A stretch of 64,000 nucleotides of DNA from Dermatemys mawii. Taxonomy: Eukaryota; Chordata; Testudines; Dermatemydidae. This document shows positions 9,098-24,000 of the stretch, in pieces. The translations under genes were made by a program, and so were the position numbers. The stretch is from positions 5,653,991 through 5,717,990 of the forward strand of contig ML677374.1 of the NCBI GenBank assembly GCA_007922305.1. The letters run 5' to 3'. The notes under the pieces are model-generated. The model did no database searches, had not been told where the DNA came from, and worked only from the letters and a program-made list of their open reading frames with translations. Position 1 is the stretch's first letter. Each line of letters starts with the position of its first letter.

Positions 9098-12000
9098 GTG
9101 AGGGGGGCCGGGCCATGGAGGGGAGCCGGGCCGGGGCGGGGGTAGATCCGCTCCCTGTCCCCGGCACCTCGCGTGTGGGCCCCTCCGAGGGGAGGGCCTC
9201 AGGGCCTGTTTGCCCCCGGGGCTAGCCCCAGTCAGGGGCAGAGTGTGGGACTGGCCGCAGCTAGGTCCGAGGCTCAGTGGGGGCCCAGGGCTGCTCCTGC
9301 TTCTCCTTCCCCGGCAGGCGCCGGGCGGCGCGCAGGGAGGGGGATAGCGAGGTGCTGGCTGACTGGGGAACCCCTGGGGGGTGATTATTGGAGGGGTGAG
9401 CCCAAATATTTTTCGGGGGAGGATACTGAATTGTGGGGGACGAGCCCTATGTGGGGGAGAAGGGAGGCCTCCCCTCATTTTTAGAGAGAGAGACTTGGGA
9501 GGGCGAGCTTAGTTTTTTCAGGGGGGGGATCTTTCCTTTTTTGGGTTGGGGTTGGGGGGAGAAGAGTCAGATGATGATCAGGGTAGAGGAGCCAGAATCG
9601 TCTCCACCTTATACTTTCTCTACTGACCTACTGGGGAAACAGCACCCAGGTGGAAAGGTGGGGACCTTGCGTTAAACCACTCAAATCATTGACCATAGTC
9701 TTGTCATTTTGGGGGCAAATTGGGGAGACCCTTCTTGTTCCCCTGAATCTAGAGTCAGTATAAAAGGTGTACTCACTTCACTGGCGATGGCCACTAGATT
9801 GGCATTTCATATCAAAGAAGTGTTCAAAATGAGCATCCTAGGGAGCAGGAGGTTCTAGAGCCCTCCTGAGGTGGGGCAGGGCCTTTTCACCTTCCAGTCA
9901 GAAAGCGTTTAAAGAAATCTAGTGTGTTTGAAAGGGTAAATAAACATATTTTCAGAAATATATTTGAAACCGATAACGGCCCTTGTATCAACATAGAGTA
10001 GCAGTATTCAGAGGTAAGGATGATCACTTGAGATAGGAAAATCTTTCCTACCTGAGGGTGATAGGCAGGGAAATTTACTTATGCTAGATATTATTCATCT
10101 GCATTATGTGTTAGGTTAAGTGACATGGAAAAGTCTTGCTCTCACACATACGCTCATAGATACTATGTCTGTAAAGTGTTTTATGGTGAGCTACGAATTT
10201 AGCACATTTTTGTCACTAACCTGAAGGAGTGCTTTGTTGGGTTTTTTTTGTTTGTGTTTTTTATACTGGCAATAGATGTAAACGCTGATCGTCAGAATTT
10301 ACTGGAGATGTGTCTCGGTATTTTTTTCACAAGCAGTGGTATATTTCAATAATCACTAAAGATACCCAAAGAACAGGGGCTTTTAGGTGTAGTATTATTT
10401 GAAATTTTTTGTTATATTTGCTGTCTTTATTCCTCAATCCTTGAAACCTGATCTGTAATGGAGGTTAATAGGTAACTGACTTCTTTTACTATGTGTACTG
10501 CTTGAATCTGGTTCACTTTGATTGTTCTTTTTCCATTATGGAACAATTCAATCCATCTGATTGATAAAGAGACTTCTCTCTAGTCTCCCCTTTATGCTCA
10601 CATACAGGAATATGTTGCCCTGGTTGGGAGCGGCTAAGAAGTGAACATGCAAACCTTGTTCCAGTGTTATCTGACTTCAAGAATAATTTCTCTGTCTCAC
10701 TAATCAGGGACCTTTGATACTAGAACACCAACTTACATCCATTTAAATAAATATGTATTTTTGCTAAATTCTGCGTCTTGGCAATTCAGAATCTCGGAAA
10801 TCTGCAAAATGTGTATAGCTTGCATTCCCACTAAATAAAATGTTGATTTATGTAATTTCCGTGTGTAGAGTAAGTAAAACTACATGACACTGTTTGTTGA
10901 ATGTCTTGCATAATAGGTTATATTGTCATCTGTGTTCTTCACTTTGTGTCTTTGTTCATGTTGTTAAGTATGGTTTTACTACAGATGTAGCCTAATTTAG
11001 GCTCCGATGCTAGAAGAAACTCTGCACTCATGCAGAGCTCCATTCATTTCAGTGTGTGGGGGTGTCCATGTAGATGCAAAAGTCTACATGCAAGAAGCTC
11101 CTTGTAAAATCAGGCCCTAGATCAGGCCTGCACAACATGCTGCCCGCACGGGCTCACTATGTGGCCTGTGGGGTGGGGAGTAGGGGTGGGGCAAGCCAAG
11201 TGGTGGGGTGAGGGGAAGCGGATGGGGGCAGGGCGAGGGTGGGGCTTTTTGTCCCGCAGCTGGGTTTTTTTGCAGTAATATGGCCCTCACTGCTTTCTGA
11301 GTTGTGCAGGCCTGCCCTAGACTGTTAAACTCTTTGAAGCAATGACTGTTTTTTTACTGCATGTCTCTAGAGCACCCAGTACAATGGGTCCTTGGCTGGT
11401 GTTCCTAGGCACCATTGCAATACAAACTAATAATGTGGCTGAATTAGATTATGATACTGTTGGCCAGAAGTACGGCTGGAGCCCAACTGTATTATAACCA
11501 TTTTGTTCTTTGGGGGAAGGGGCTGATTTTGGGTTGGGTTGGGTTTTTTTGGTTTGTTTTAAATTGCCAAGACTTTCAGAATGCTGGTGATTTTAAGTCC
11601 CCAAGCTGAGATATTTTAAGGAGGCCTGATTTTCAGAGGGCAGATGCTCAGGCCCGTTTCAGATGTGTTAAGTAGGAAAACCAAAATTTACTAGTACTCT
11701 AAGGGCTTGTCTACACTGTGCATTAGTCCCCACCACTTGCCCGTACGTTCTCATGCACGCAAACATATTGTGTGCTAACTGGCCTGTGTGGACCCTGCTA
11801 ATCCATGCTAGAGTTCCCTAGTGTGTGTTAATAAAGGACTGTTTGGAACAAGACTACATTAAAGCTCATTAAAGAATGTTTAATGCCTCTGCCATCATGT
11901 AGGCAAGCCTTTAGAAAATCTTGGGCTGGGTGTTCACTGTATTTACATAATTGTTGGTCCCATGGAGATAGGGCCTCAGTGAACTGTTAACACTGTTTTT

Positions 12001-15000
12001 CTCCTTGGTACCTATTCTCTGGGTATAAGTGAGGAAAAGTAATTGCCTGATTGATGAGCATTAGCAGTGTTGAACATCAGCTAGTAGGTAGTGGAAAATA
12101 AATGCGTAAATGGCATATACTTTCAGATTTTGGAGAGAGAACCTCTTTCTAGCTATAGATGTTTAAAGAGATACAAACCTTTTTTAGCTCACATTTATGA
12201 TTCCAAATAAGAGTTAGATTGATATGCAGAGGTTCCCCAAAATCTCCCTAACTTTGTAACAATTTGTGTTTATGAAAAACTTCACTACAGGTTCTGCAAA
12301 AATAAGTGTGGTTACATTCCGCCTTCATCAAGATTATTAATAACTAATTGTGACCCTTGAGAGCTATAAATGGATTTTGTATATCATGGTCAATGTAACC
12401 ATTTGCAAAACCATCACTAACTACAGCATTTATAGCCTCCAAATTTCAAAATAGTTCTGTTTATTCTTTAAAGCTCCAGGTCTCTCAGCAGGTTCACTTG
12501 AAATAAGAAATCATAGGTAGGAATAATGGTCAAAATAAAGAATTTATTTAAAGCTTATCATGTGGCATTGAGAATGATTTGGGCTCTAGGACCTGAAAGA
12601 CTGCCTCTCTCATGTGTAGTATAGCAGTACTTGAAATTAGCAGACACACTCAAACTGACAGCCCTCGTATTTTAAAATGGAGGAGGGAAGTGCTGGCAGA
12701 ACTTGTATATTCTCTTAGGCTATTCAGGGAGTTGAATCTGGTTGTGGGGTATTATTTGTGGTGGACTTAAGAGTTTAGTGAACAACTTGTAATAAGAAAT
12801 GGACTATCCTGGGAAGTTACCAGGACAACAAAGACTTTTATATTAAGAATGTTTATCCTCCTACAGCATTGTTTAATAAAGTGTTAAGGTGTTTAAAAGC
12901 ATGGCAAGGTCCTCTTATTAAATGTAAGTGAATTAGCATTGCCATATCAACATGACTTTCAGGAAAGTAGAATTTGTCTAACTGCTAAAGGCAATTTTGT
13001 GGATCCATTATTTGGGATTTCAAGAAGTTTTTCAAAGCTTCCCTCATAAATGAGAATCACGGCCAGCCTTAAGGGTGGGCAATGTAGGCAACTCCCTAAC
13101 GGTTAAGGGAGTGCCATCCAAGTACTTCAAGCTGCCAAGTCTGGGCTGCTGGAACGGAGGTGAGTGCAGGTGAGCCCAGGACTGGAGCCCCTGGCCAGGC
13201 AGGGCCAACTGGGGTGCGGGTAATGCCGCCTAGAGCTGCCAGCTGCAAAAGCAGGCGAGCCAGCCCCTAAGTCTGTCTTTTCCATGGGCATGAGCAGTGG
13301 CTGCACAACTGCTCTCCTCGTGCTAGGTGGTCAGGAGGTATATGGCCATGGGAGCCCCTGGGCTCAAACTCCTGCCTGTGTAGCCCATCTGGACTCTGCA
13401 GCCCGGAACCGATCTTCATACCCTGCGCACCATGCTGCTGGTCTCAAACTCATAGAAATGTAGCCAAAATAAAAGTTCACTCAGGGCATCATGGTTCACT
13501 CAAGGAAAATCATGGTGGAGTTAGGTGCAGTGTTCTAATGTAGATTAAAAACTAGCTAAAGAAACACTATCAATATTCTTTTAAAAAATCATGTCTGTTT
13601 GAAAAGCTTTAAAACTTTTTTTTATTACAAGAAGTAACTGAGATTAAATCGATAATATTTTTCTACTTCTTTCAGTTTCCTTTGTACACTTGCCAGCACT
13701 GTGTGCATATCCCAGTTTCATTGTTTTGCTTATATAATTAGCTATGTCAATTTCCCCTGTTTGTGGGGGTCTTACATGGAGCGACGTGGGAAAGAAAAAC
13801 TTGGATTAAAATATGGTTGTGAAACAAAAATCATTGAAAAAGAGAGCAGCAAGAGAAATACTTGGAACAACTTTCAACTTTTTTTTTGTTGTTGTTGTCT
13901 ATATTTCAACCAGACCATATTCATTTTGAGCAATAGGCATTGTAGCTGTAGTAAGTAACGATAATGGGAGCTGATGTTGGTTTGTTCCCAGGCAGTATTG
14001 GGACCAGTGTTTGATATCAGTGATGTGGAGGAAGACGTAGACAGCAACCTGGTGAAGTTTGCCAATGACACAGTTCTTCAGATTAATGAAAACTTTGGAA
14101 GACTGTAAGGCACACTTATTCTTCACAAAGCAATAACATAAGGAGCTCAATAAAAGGAAATATGTTTTGGGTTGCATTTTTGTTTGTTTTGGTTGGAACA
14201 ATCTGGTATTCACTGCTGACATACAAGATACTGGAGAAACTGGACCAATGGTCTGATTGAGTAGGGCATTTTCCATGTAAGCTATGATGTGATTTTTCTG
14301 GCTATGTATACTTTTTTTCTGGACTCTCTTGCTCCCTTGGTGCATCTGAAGATTTGAAAACTGTGTTAGTTGTAGTGTTTTCTTTTTTATTTTCTTGGAC
14401 TGAAGTTTTGTACCAATATAGACTAATGAGGGTGAGCTGTGTGGTTTATATTGGTTAATGTGGAATGTCCTCGAATACTTGTACTTAGTCTACACACAAA
14501 GTTTAGGTCCACCTCACTGTAACACTTGGGTGTGAAAAATTCACACGCTCGAGCTATGTACTTAAGCCAACCTATATCCCCTTACAGACACTGCCAGGTC
14601 AATGGAAGAATTCTTCCATAGGCCTAGCATGGGCGTGGGTTTACTGCAGCAACGGAAAATCTCCTTCTGTCCCTCCACATTGGCGTAGCTGCTGCTGTGT
14701 GCTGCTGTAGTACTTTAGATGTAGCCTTGAGTTCTCCTGTCAAAATTCCCTTTAAAACTTTTTGAAGTTGTTAGGCTGAATTGACTTATAAAAATTATTC
14801 TTTTGAGGACTTCTGATGAGATGGTTAATCACAGGAACAACAGGGGAATGGTATTAATTTACTTCAACACATGGGTACTTAAAACTGTAACATTCAGTAA
14901 TTGCACTACAATAAAACTAATTTGTACTATGAGAATAGCTATTTAGGGAAAAGCAATGTCACTGTAATCATTTTGTCTAATTGAAGTTATGAGATAAAAC

Positions 15001-18000
15001 TTCCAGAATCTTTTTAAAAACAAATGGTAGGTTCTGAGTTAGCTTAATCTTGATTTGCCACCATCCGGGCTTTAACTGTAGCTGAAGTACCATAATTTCT
15101 TACTGTGTGTTCTGCTAATCCAGAAGAGGAACGTACGCAGGTAATAAAAACTGTAGTATTATGTCTGTCTAATCAATCCTCCTTTAGAGCAAAACAAGAT
15201 GAATAAACAGAAATGTGCTGAAACAGCACATGGCTTGCAATAGAATGTCAACTCTGCTTTGCAACAATATTTAATGAGTCTTGCCAGTGGTAGTGATATC
15301 CGATGGTTGATTTTTCTTGAATTGTGTGTGTCTCTCTCTCTCTGAGATGACTTTCCTTGTTGATGAATTACAGTCTCATAGAAAATATTTGTAACAAGAA
15401 AATCTTGTTTTGTTCAGGGCTCATGACACCTGGGCCATTAACTTAGTGAGGGCGGAAAGGGTAGATAAACTGTGAAAGCAACTGCAGCTATTCCTTCACA
15501 TTTAGAGTTTCTGACCAGAGTAGTATAAACAAGGCCATAAATAAGCACTTTGTGCCTCACAGTGAAGGGAAAAAGCCTTAAGTGGATGGGTTACATTTGT
15601 AGGATTTTTGCTGTGAATGTTCTGTGTGATTTCATAAAGATGTTCTCAAATCTTATGTTTGTGTGGTTTTAATATACTGTATTTTTGGGGCAGAAATCAT
15701 GTGTGGCATGAAAACGATTGTTTTTCTCTCCACCCCCTTCCCCTCCCCACTTATTCCTAAAAAGCATCTTTCAGAAAAACAACCACTGCTAGCATGGAAG
15801 GATTCCTAGATGATTATAAGGCCTGAAGGGATTGTTGTGATTATCTAGGCAGACCTCCAGCATGATAGATAGGTCATGAGAGTGCCCTGAATTAATTCCT
15901 GTTTGATCTAGGGCACATCTTTTAGAAAAACATCCAGTTCTTGATTTTAAAATGGCCAGTGATGGAGTGTCTAATCTGAGTCTGACTAGTTTCAACTTTC
16001 AGCTGATAGATCTTGTTATACCTTTTGTCTGCTAGATGGAAGAACCTTTTATTATAAGATATCTCTTCCACATTAGAGGGAAGTCAGCATAAAATCTTCT
16101 CTTTGATAAAGGAACTCAATCTATTTTGTTGAATCTTTTGCTATAAGGCATGTTTTCCAATCCACTAGTCATTCTTATGGCTCTTCTGTGAGCTCCATCC
16201 AATTTTTCCATCCAACTATGGTAATCAGAACAGGATAGAGTATTTCAGTAATGATCATACCTGAGCCAAATACAGAAGCATTATAGCTTTTCTCCTGCTA
16301 AAGTAAAAATGTATCTGTTTGTAACTACCCTTGACTCCAGATTACATTGATTTTAGGCTTCTCAATTTTGTCCTATTTATAAACAATATTTTCATAGTGT
16401 TAGAAAGGAGTAAAGGAAAATTCTTTCAAATGGATGCACTAAACTTGAAATCGAGCCGTTTAAGGGAAAAAAATAAATTTTAAAGTAGTACACCTGTTCC
16501 AAATGTCGCTACTAGTTTTTTAAAAGCACAATTTCCTGTTTCTGTGAAAATGTTTCTCTCCCTTTCTTTAACAGTTGTACAAATAGAAGAAACTGAGTAT
16601 TCATGGGGAAGAGTGAAAATGACTGCATACAAAGTGCTGTAAAATGTACAAAGTAAATAAGCGAGAAAAAAAGTCTAATCTCTGTAATAATCCTAGCTGT
16701 TGCCTATATAGTAGGTTTAAAAATAATTTAATAGTGTGGGATTTTTATCATGACATGATAAAAAGTGAAGTGCACAAAGCAGTTTCTTTAGGAAAGTGTC
16801 AGATCTTCAAGCATCCACCTTGGTGGTCATGCTGTAATAAATTTTGCATTGTTACAACTTCTGTAGAAGAATAGTGTCAGAAGAAGTGTCAGATCTTCAA
16901 GCATCCACCTTGGTGGTCATGCTGTAATAAATTTGCATTGTTACAACTTCTGTAGAAGAATATAATTTTTTAATGTATGTCCTTTCATCCTGAAGGGCCT
17001 CAAAGCACTTTGCAGGACTTTACTGAGAATCATCTAATCTTGCCAACTGTAATGTAGAATTCAGCACGTTTAACAGCATATAACACCATGTTAACAATAG
17101 TGGCTGGAGGGAGGGCTAGAAGAGGGAAAGAACTATAAGATCCTACTGAAAGGTATGGGGCACGTTGAGTAAAAAAATGTGTTGCTTTAGACTAGTAGCT
17201 ACTACACTTGTCTAACAAGAAGCACCATAGAATATTTAATAAGAACTAGAGCTGATTGGAATTTTTTTTTATTTGGGGTGGGGAGGAAAGAGAAACTCAT
17301 CCTGGTTTTTTTACATTAATTTTTTTGAGTTTGTCTCACTGACCGACTGCAACGTCCTGACCAAATGCACAGTCGTATTGTACCTTAGAATTTGTTCAGT
17401 ACTGACTTGGGCTCTGATCCCACAAAAATGTATGTATGTGAGTAGACCCATTGACTTGAATGAAACTACTAAAGTGCTTAAAATTGAGTATGCGCATTTG
17501 CAAGATCATTGCCTTAAAGTGCCAACTGTACTGCCAACATCACAGAGTTTAAGATTAGCAGCCGTGCTAGTCTGTATCCATAAATAAGACGAAGACTTTG
17601 TGGCACCTTAGAGACTAACCAGTTTATTTCAGCATAAGCTTTCATGGGCTATAGCCCACTTCATCAGATGTATAGAATGGAACAGAAGTAAGATGCATTT
17701 ATACACACAGAAAGAAAGGGGGGTAAAAAAGGGTTTTACATTAGCATACCAATTCTAAGAGGCTGTTTAATTTGGATGGGCCATTATCAGCAGGAGAAAA
17801 AAGTACCTTTTGAAATGGATATCTGTTTCTGACAGGAGAGATACAACTATTGAAGGTAAATTAACTAGGGAAATGCAATCAATTAGTGTAATGAGCGAAC
17901 CATTCGCAGGTTCTATTTAGTCCTTGGTTTATTGTGTCCAATTTGAAAATTAATTCCAGTTCCTCAGTTTCTCGCTGGAGTCTGTTTTGGAAGTTCTTCT

Positions 18001-21000
18001 GTTTCAGAACTGACACCATCAAGTCTTTAATGGAATGGCCAGGAAGATTGAAGTGTTCTCCTACTGGTTTTTGAATGTTATGATTCCTGATGTTAGATTT
18101 GTGTCACACGGTTTGTCTGTACAGAGAATTGCCCTGGTTTAACCCCAGAAGTGAATTTAAACCAGTTTAGTTAAGTAGTGTAACCACCTAAATATCTTAA
18201 GCTAAACCAATAAAAGCCACTATTAAACTAAGATAAGTGCCCACAGGAGGGTTTTCAGTAGTTTAACTAATTTATTGAACCAATGCAAGTTTGTTGTAGA
18301 GAAGACCTTACTTTAACATCCTGAGGTTTCATATCCAAATACTCATGGTCTGTTTAATTTCAGTTTTGGCAAGATCACAGCCTACCTTCTTAGTACCAAG
18401 AAATGTTTCTAAGTGTGGTTAGCTAGAAGGGTGCCGAGTTGGGCCTGGTCTACTTAAAATTAGATTGACCTAGCTACCATGACTTACCAGGTGGATTAGC
18501 TACAGCAACAGAAAAAGCCTTTCCATCTCTGTAAAAAGTGTCTATATTGTGCTATAAACAGCATAGCTACAGCGCGACAGCTGTGCCCCTATAGTGCCCA
18601 TAGTGTAGACAATCCCTGTTGGATTTCTCTGGCCACTGTAAAAATATTAACTACAATTGATATTTGTGAGTGCTGGTCTGGAAGTGGCTGCTTTGAGTTT
18701 ATGATGCTAGCAGTGTGGGAGTCCCAAGGAAGGGACTAATGCTTTTTAACCTGCTTTACTAATGGCTTGCCAAAAAAAGAAGAAAAAACTTGGATTTTTT
18801 TTTAATGGAGCAATGTAAATATTGAACACTAACATAGTATTTGTGATTGTTAAATCAATATTAATACAGCTTGGAAACTTTTTTTTAGTTCCTTTCACAA
18901 ATGACCTCATTCAGCAAGACATCTGCCTCCTCTGTGGTGTTTTTGAAGTTCCAGTTGTGATTGAGCAATTCTTTAATTACAGAAAATACACTTCAGGTTC
19001 TTTGATGTAAAGTTGTTACTTCATTGACTTTTAGACAGCGAGGCTGAGGAAAATAAAAGTACTTACTTTTATGTATTTGTTCTAAAAAAGGTCCTCCCTC
19101 TGACAAAAGAACATTTAGTAGTGCAGTGAGTTACTCCTCTTCTTTGACCTTAACCTTTTGAAGTACAGAAGAAATACAGTATGTATCTGAACGGTAACGT
19201 GAAATTTTACAGAATTTAAAAAGGGTTGAGATATTTTTGCAACAAAATAGATGACTCAAAGGAAAATGTGTTTGTTGCAATTGACATTATTAGGTCAGAG
19301 AGTTTTCAGGTTTTTTGGAGGATTTATTAAAATATCCAAATCTGCTGTTTCCTAGAATCAACATTTAAGCGCTGCGATGTATATATTTTAAAAAATTCTG
19401 TCCACTTAAAGGTGTGCTAATCCTACTTACGGTGTAAAATGAGTTTCTCTCCTTATATTACTAATAACTTAATTTTAACAGTTAATCTTCACCATTTATG
19501 TAGCTTACTTTCTGCTCTGCATTCAGCTTGTACATTGAAATGATCAGTCTTGTTTTGATTAGGTTTCTGTTTCTCGTTTTGATTAGGTTTCTGTTTCTCA
19601 TGGATGAACATGCTGATGATATGTGTCTGGATACAAACACTGTAGGAAAAAATATATATCCCAATAAATCTGTTTCAGTATTATGTAAATTATATAAAAA
19701 ATAAAACCATTGTAGCCTAACTTAAATTTTGGACCAAAAGAACCTGACAGTATCTCTTAACTAACTGTGTTGATGAGCACAGAAAAGAACATAATGGAGT
19801 AAACAAGCCAACTTGGCCTATGCTCCACAAAAATCAGAGAATTGGCAAGCAATGACTAATTCTTCTCAACAGTACAAAACTGTTAAGAGAATAATGCTGA
19901 TTTCAAGTTTCTCATATTTCTGAGCTAAAAGCAGTGTAGAGTAAATAGTAAATCTGAAATGGTTTTAAAAATACTTCTTTCTACAGGCTTTGAAAAAAAG
20001 AAACAGTCACATCACGTCAGGTTAAAAATGTAGTTGGCTGGGGGAGAATGGCTACTCACTTTCATTTTGATTTTATAGTCAGTTTCAGCAGTGGATAAAG
20101 TAGGAACACCTTATGAGTTGTCAATATCCGTTTATATCCACTATGCATTTTATAGAATGGTGTTAGAATTAAGAATGAACACAGACCAATTCTGTTCAGC
20201 CTTTGAGATCTGGTGCAATCCCAGTCTGTGCTGGTATGGTTGCAAGCGGACAATATGAACATCTTTCCATCATGGAGCGTCTTGGGAATCAAAGGAATTG
20301 GTAATCATTTTAAAATAAATTTATTGATATTTGGCTGACTGCATTAGTGTGTGATCTTCTTTCGTATGGCACTTGAAAAGTAGTGGCCTGGGATTATAAT
20401 TGAATTTTGAGATTTGAAAACCATTTGAATGCTTCATGGTACCTATGTGGATCCCCCTGTTCCACCTTGCTAGCCTCCACTGTAAGTGTGACTGGTTCAG
20501 TTGTGTGATCAACTGTATATACTCTGTTGCCCAGTGAACTGGTATCTTTGTGGTCATAACTGGGTCAATAAAGGAATGAGAGCAAGGACAATAGGGTATG
20601 TTGGATGTTTTAGAGCAGAGTGCTGGATAACTCCTTTTGTGACTTACTGTCCACCTTATCTCTTTCCTTGAAACTTTACATCTGTTTTTCTACAGAATAC
20701 AGCGGTAGCACGTTATTGTTTGTCGGTAACTGAACTCTCCCTTGTGATTATTTACCCTTGTTCTAGTTAAGGTTCGGTAGTTCACAGGTGATGTCAAGAA
20801 ATGATTTTCAAATAATATTTTACTATTAATGTAAAATGTATGTTTTACTATTAATAACATTTTGAATAGATTTATCATTTTAAATGTTTCAATTTTTTTG
20901 CTTCTTCCAGCTTTATCAACAAGGTCGCTTATGCCAGCTGGGTAGTGAATTTTGTGAACTAGAAGTTTTTGCAAAGGTCTTAAGAGCTTTAGATAAAAGG

Positions 21001-24000
21001 TAACTATCTCGGATTATTGCTCAATCATGTTTCGTTTTTAATGTCTTGTTTTAATCCCGTTTTTTGGAAAAATTACACAAAAATGTTCTTGAAATATGCA
21101 TTTCTGTATTTTTTCCATAGCTACTTTCTACTACACACATTCATCTATGACTCTCTATATTTTGGGAGTTGAGCATCTCAGGTGAGAAGGAGCCAGAATT
21201 TACCCACGTACGTTACCAGAGAGCCACAGTAATATGTCAGCCACCTCACCATCAGCTCCCGCCCCCAGTGCCTCCTGGCTGCTGGCAGCCCCACGTATTA
21301 GCACCTTCCCTCCCTGTGCCTCCTGCCTACCACAGTCAGCTGTTTCACAGCGTACAGAAGGCTTTGGGGGGGGAAGAGGAAGAAGCGAGGGCATGGCAGG
21401 CTCGGGGAAAGGGGCAGGAGCTTTGGGGGAGGGAGTGGAGTGGGGTCAGGACCTGTGGCAGAGCTGGAGGTTGAGCACTGAGCACCCCAGCACATTGAAA
21501 AGTTGATGCCTGTAGCTCCAGCCCCGGAGTCAGCACTATGCAAGGAGCTGCATATTAACTTCTGAAGGGCTGCATGTGGGCTCTGGTGCCACAGGTTGGC
21601 CACCCCTGAAGGGTGCTAAAGAAAATCAGATTTTAATCCTGGCAGGGTATTTCCCTATGCTTTCTAAAGCGAAAAATGGTCTAAATGTGTATCAAGTGGT
21701 TGGGGTGGCTAGCAAGACTTTAAAGATGTTATTGCTTTACTTTGCCTGGTTTCTGTTGTTGCCAGGCTATAGAGACAAAATTTCATGTATTGAAATAACT
21801 GATTTTCCAAGCCATTTCTGAAGTGGGCTAAGCCCTCTTGGGTATTCTGAAACAATTGATATATCTTGGGAGAAAGGATGAAATTCAGTTTTCTATTCTG
21901 AGATGCTGCCCTTTGCCCCCAGAACACATCCAGCTTTCTTCCTCTCACCCCCCCTTCCAAAAAAAAGAGAATATAAGTGGGTGGGGGTGTCTCTAGATAG
22001 ACACAAACATCCATCCGTACATGCTCTGTGTTAAGGTTGTGTTTAAATACTTCAGGGGAAAAAGGGAATGTTGTTGATATAACAATATATGGTTAGTGTA
22101 GAATATATTAAGTAACATTGTTAATTCTGCATTACAACGGGTACCCATGCATGCCAGGGTCATGTAATTGTAATGTCTTATTGTAAATGACCCAAAATAT
22201 CAATAAGTAAAAACTTCTTCCTCCCTTCCCCCCACCCAAAAATATGCTATTCCATTGTCACTATGTTTACATCATTCAGAAACTTCCTGATTGCTGTTTT
22301 TAAGTAATGGCTAAAAGAGAATATGATGCCTAGGGCAGATCACAGTTTGGGTTGTCACATTTTTTTTTTTAAATATTCCCTTTTTTAAAATTATATTGCA
22401 ATGCTTTACAAGGCAACAGGGTTCAATGAAAGGTACATTTAGAAGGGATAGGTAAAAATGTGGGAAAATAAGAGCAGTATGTGATAGCAAATGAAGAAAT
22501 GCACAGATACACTGGGTGTGTAACACAAACAGACACACACCTTTAAAACTAATCTAATTTTATGGACCAGCTGGTCTTTAGCACTATATAAAATTACTAC
22601 AAGTAAACTGACATGCCATTCTTCAGAGCTTAAATATATCTGCATTTTACCTGGATGTTCAGCTCTTGTCCTTCACTCCTGGTCTTAAATTTGAAGTGTG
22701 TGCCCCTCCTCTGTGGTCTCATATTTTACTGATGAACAGTAGAACCCTGCTCCAGCTTCACAGAAGGCTTTTAAATTCCAGATCACTGTTTCTGTCACAT
22801 CTCTTCATTTTTAGGTAAATTGGTAAAGCCATTCAAATAGTTGTAGTATTTGGTCCCGCATATGAATTTTCTGTTAGTTTTACTTAACTAAAATATGCTA
22901 GACATGAATCCTCTGGTGGCTTTGGCAACCGTCCAATGTTATGCCATGAAAAGCTTTGTGGCTGCAATTCTCAGTTCTCTTTACCCTACTGAACATAGGC
23001 TGTATTAAAAGGCTAAAAGCAAGTTCAGCTTCACCCTTTTTGAAAGCCTTAAATCAGTCCAGTAAGAATATAGCAAAAGTATAAAGGATCTGTCCCTATA
23101 GCCCATGTAATTCCATAACTGTCCAAATGATAGGAAAAACTCCTCAAGCTGAGGAACTCCCATCTCTGACAGTCCCATTGTGTTAGACTTGTAACTGGCC
23201 TCTTCAGGCTGTATTCTCTGTACCCAGAATAAGCACTGACTTTTTAAAAAGTTACCACTTTTCTCCTTACTGTATTTTCCTGGTCTTAGACTCTTAATAA
23301 CCTCCTTTTACTGTTGGTTTCTACACAGTTTCAAGTAAGAACTTTGGAAACAAGCTTTTTAATATGTTTCATATCTGTGAAATTGGCTTTTGGTTGAAAT
23401 TCAGAACGATGGATCATTTCCTGTTTTTAAATCTGTTTTTAAATTTTGTTTGCTGTTTTTAATGGCATGCGTAGGTGTCTTCTGTTTAAAATACCCTGCA
23501 CTACTTTGGTGACTGTATAAATCCACTTTGTAATGTACAGTGCAACAGCTGTATATTACTAGTTTTCAGGTAGATGGGCCTGGGGTTTTAGATATGTTTA
23601 GTATTTATGACTTACTAATCACACTTGAGTATGTAATACTAAAGAACCAGCTGACTAGAATACTTAGGGTTTTTTTTTTTTTAATAAATAAATACTGTTT
23701 TCATTCCTTTCAGACATTTGCTTCATCACTGTTTTCAAGCTCTAATGGATCATGGAGTAAAAGTTGCTTCTGTGCTGGCCTATTCGTTCAGTAGGTGGTG
23801 CTCCTACATAGCAGAATCAGACTCTGATGTAAAAGACAAAGCAATCCAGATTGGTTTTGTTTTAGGTAAGTGACGATGAAGTACAAGCCAATTTAAGTAT
23901 GATGCTTTAGCTTAAAAATTAAACTTGAATTAAAGGCATAAAAGAATGAAGTATTTTAGAACATCTTCAGAAGATTACGTTTGGACATGGGTTTGGACTT

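Larger units (their letters stand above)
8750..9350 (+). promoter_or_regulatory. CpG-island promoter of APPBP2
   Basis: Dense in CG dinucleotides and GC-rich, in contrast to the AT-rich DNA around it. It covers the start codon and exon 1. No TATA box is visible in the expected place, as is usual for a housekeeping CpG-island promoter. The transcription start is probably between about 8780 and 8950 (inference). Confidence 0.8.
9098..20910 (+). other. APPBP2 intron 1
   Basis: An intron of about 11.8 kb. Its first 250 bases are still in the CpG island, and the rest is AT-rich. It holds a hAT-type element (11123-11314), DNA-transposon remnants (11703-11910, 13060-13445, 14483-14733, 18109-18310, 18441-18618), CR1 fragments (about 13985-14110 and 15795-16330), an 80-bp tandem duplication (16794-16962) and a Penelope-like 3' end (17543-18108). 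No further coding exon is supported. Confidence 0.8.

Noticed and set aside
8528..9478. Long overlapping frames on both strands through the CpG island
   Set aside because: They are low-complexity Pro/Arg/Gly translations of GC-rich DNA, spanning the N gap in one case. Only the 47 codons from 8957 are conserved.
13899..14110. Open frame in APPBP2 intron 1 with exon-like look (acceptor TTCCCAG)
   Set aside because: The peptide is a decayed LINE reverse-transcriptase block, not APPBP2 sequence, and exons 1 and 2 already join without it.
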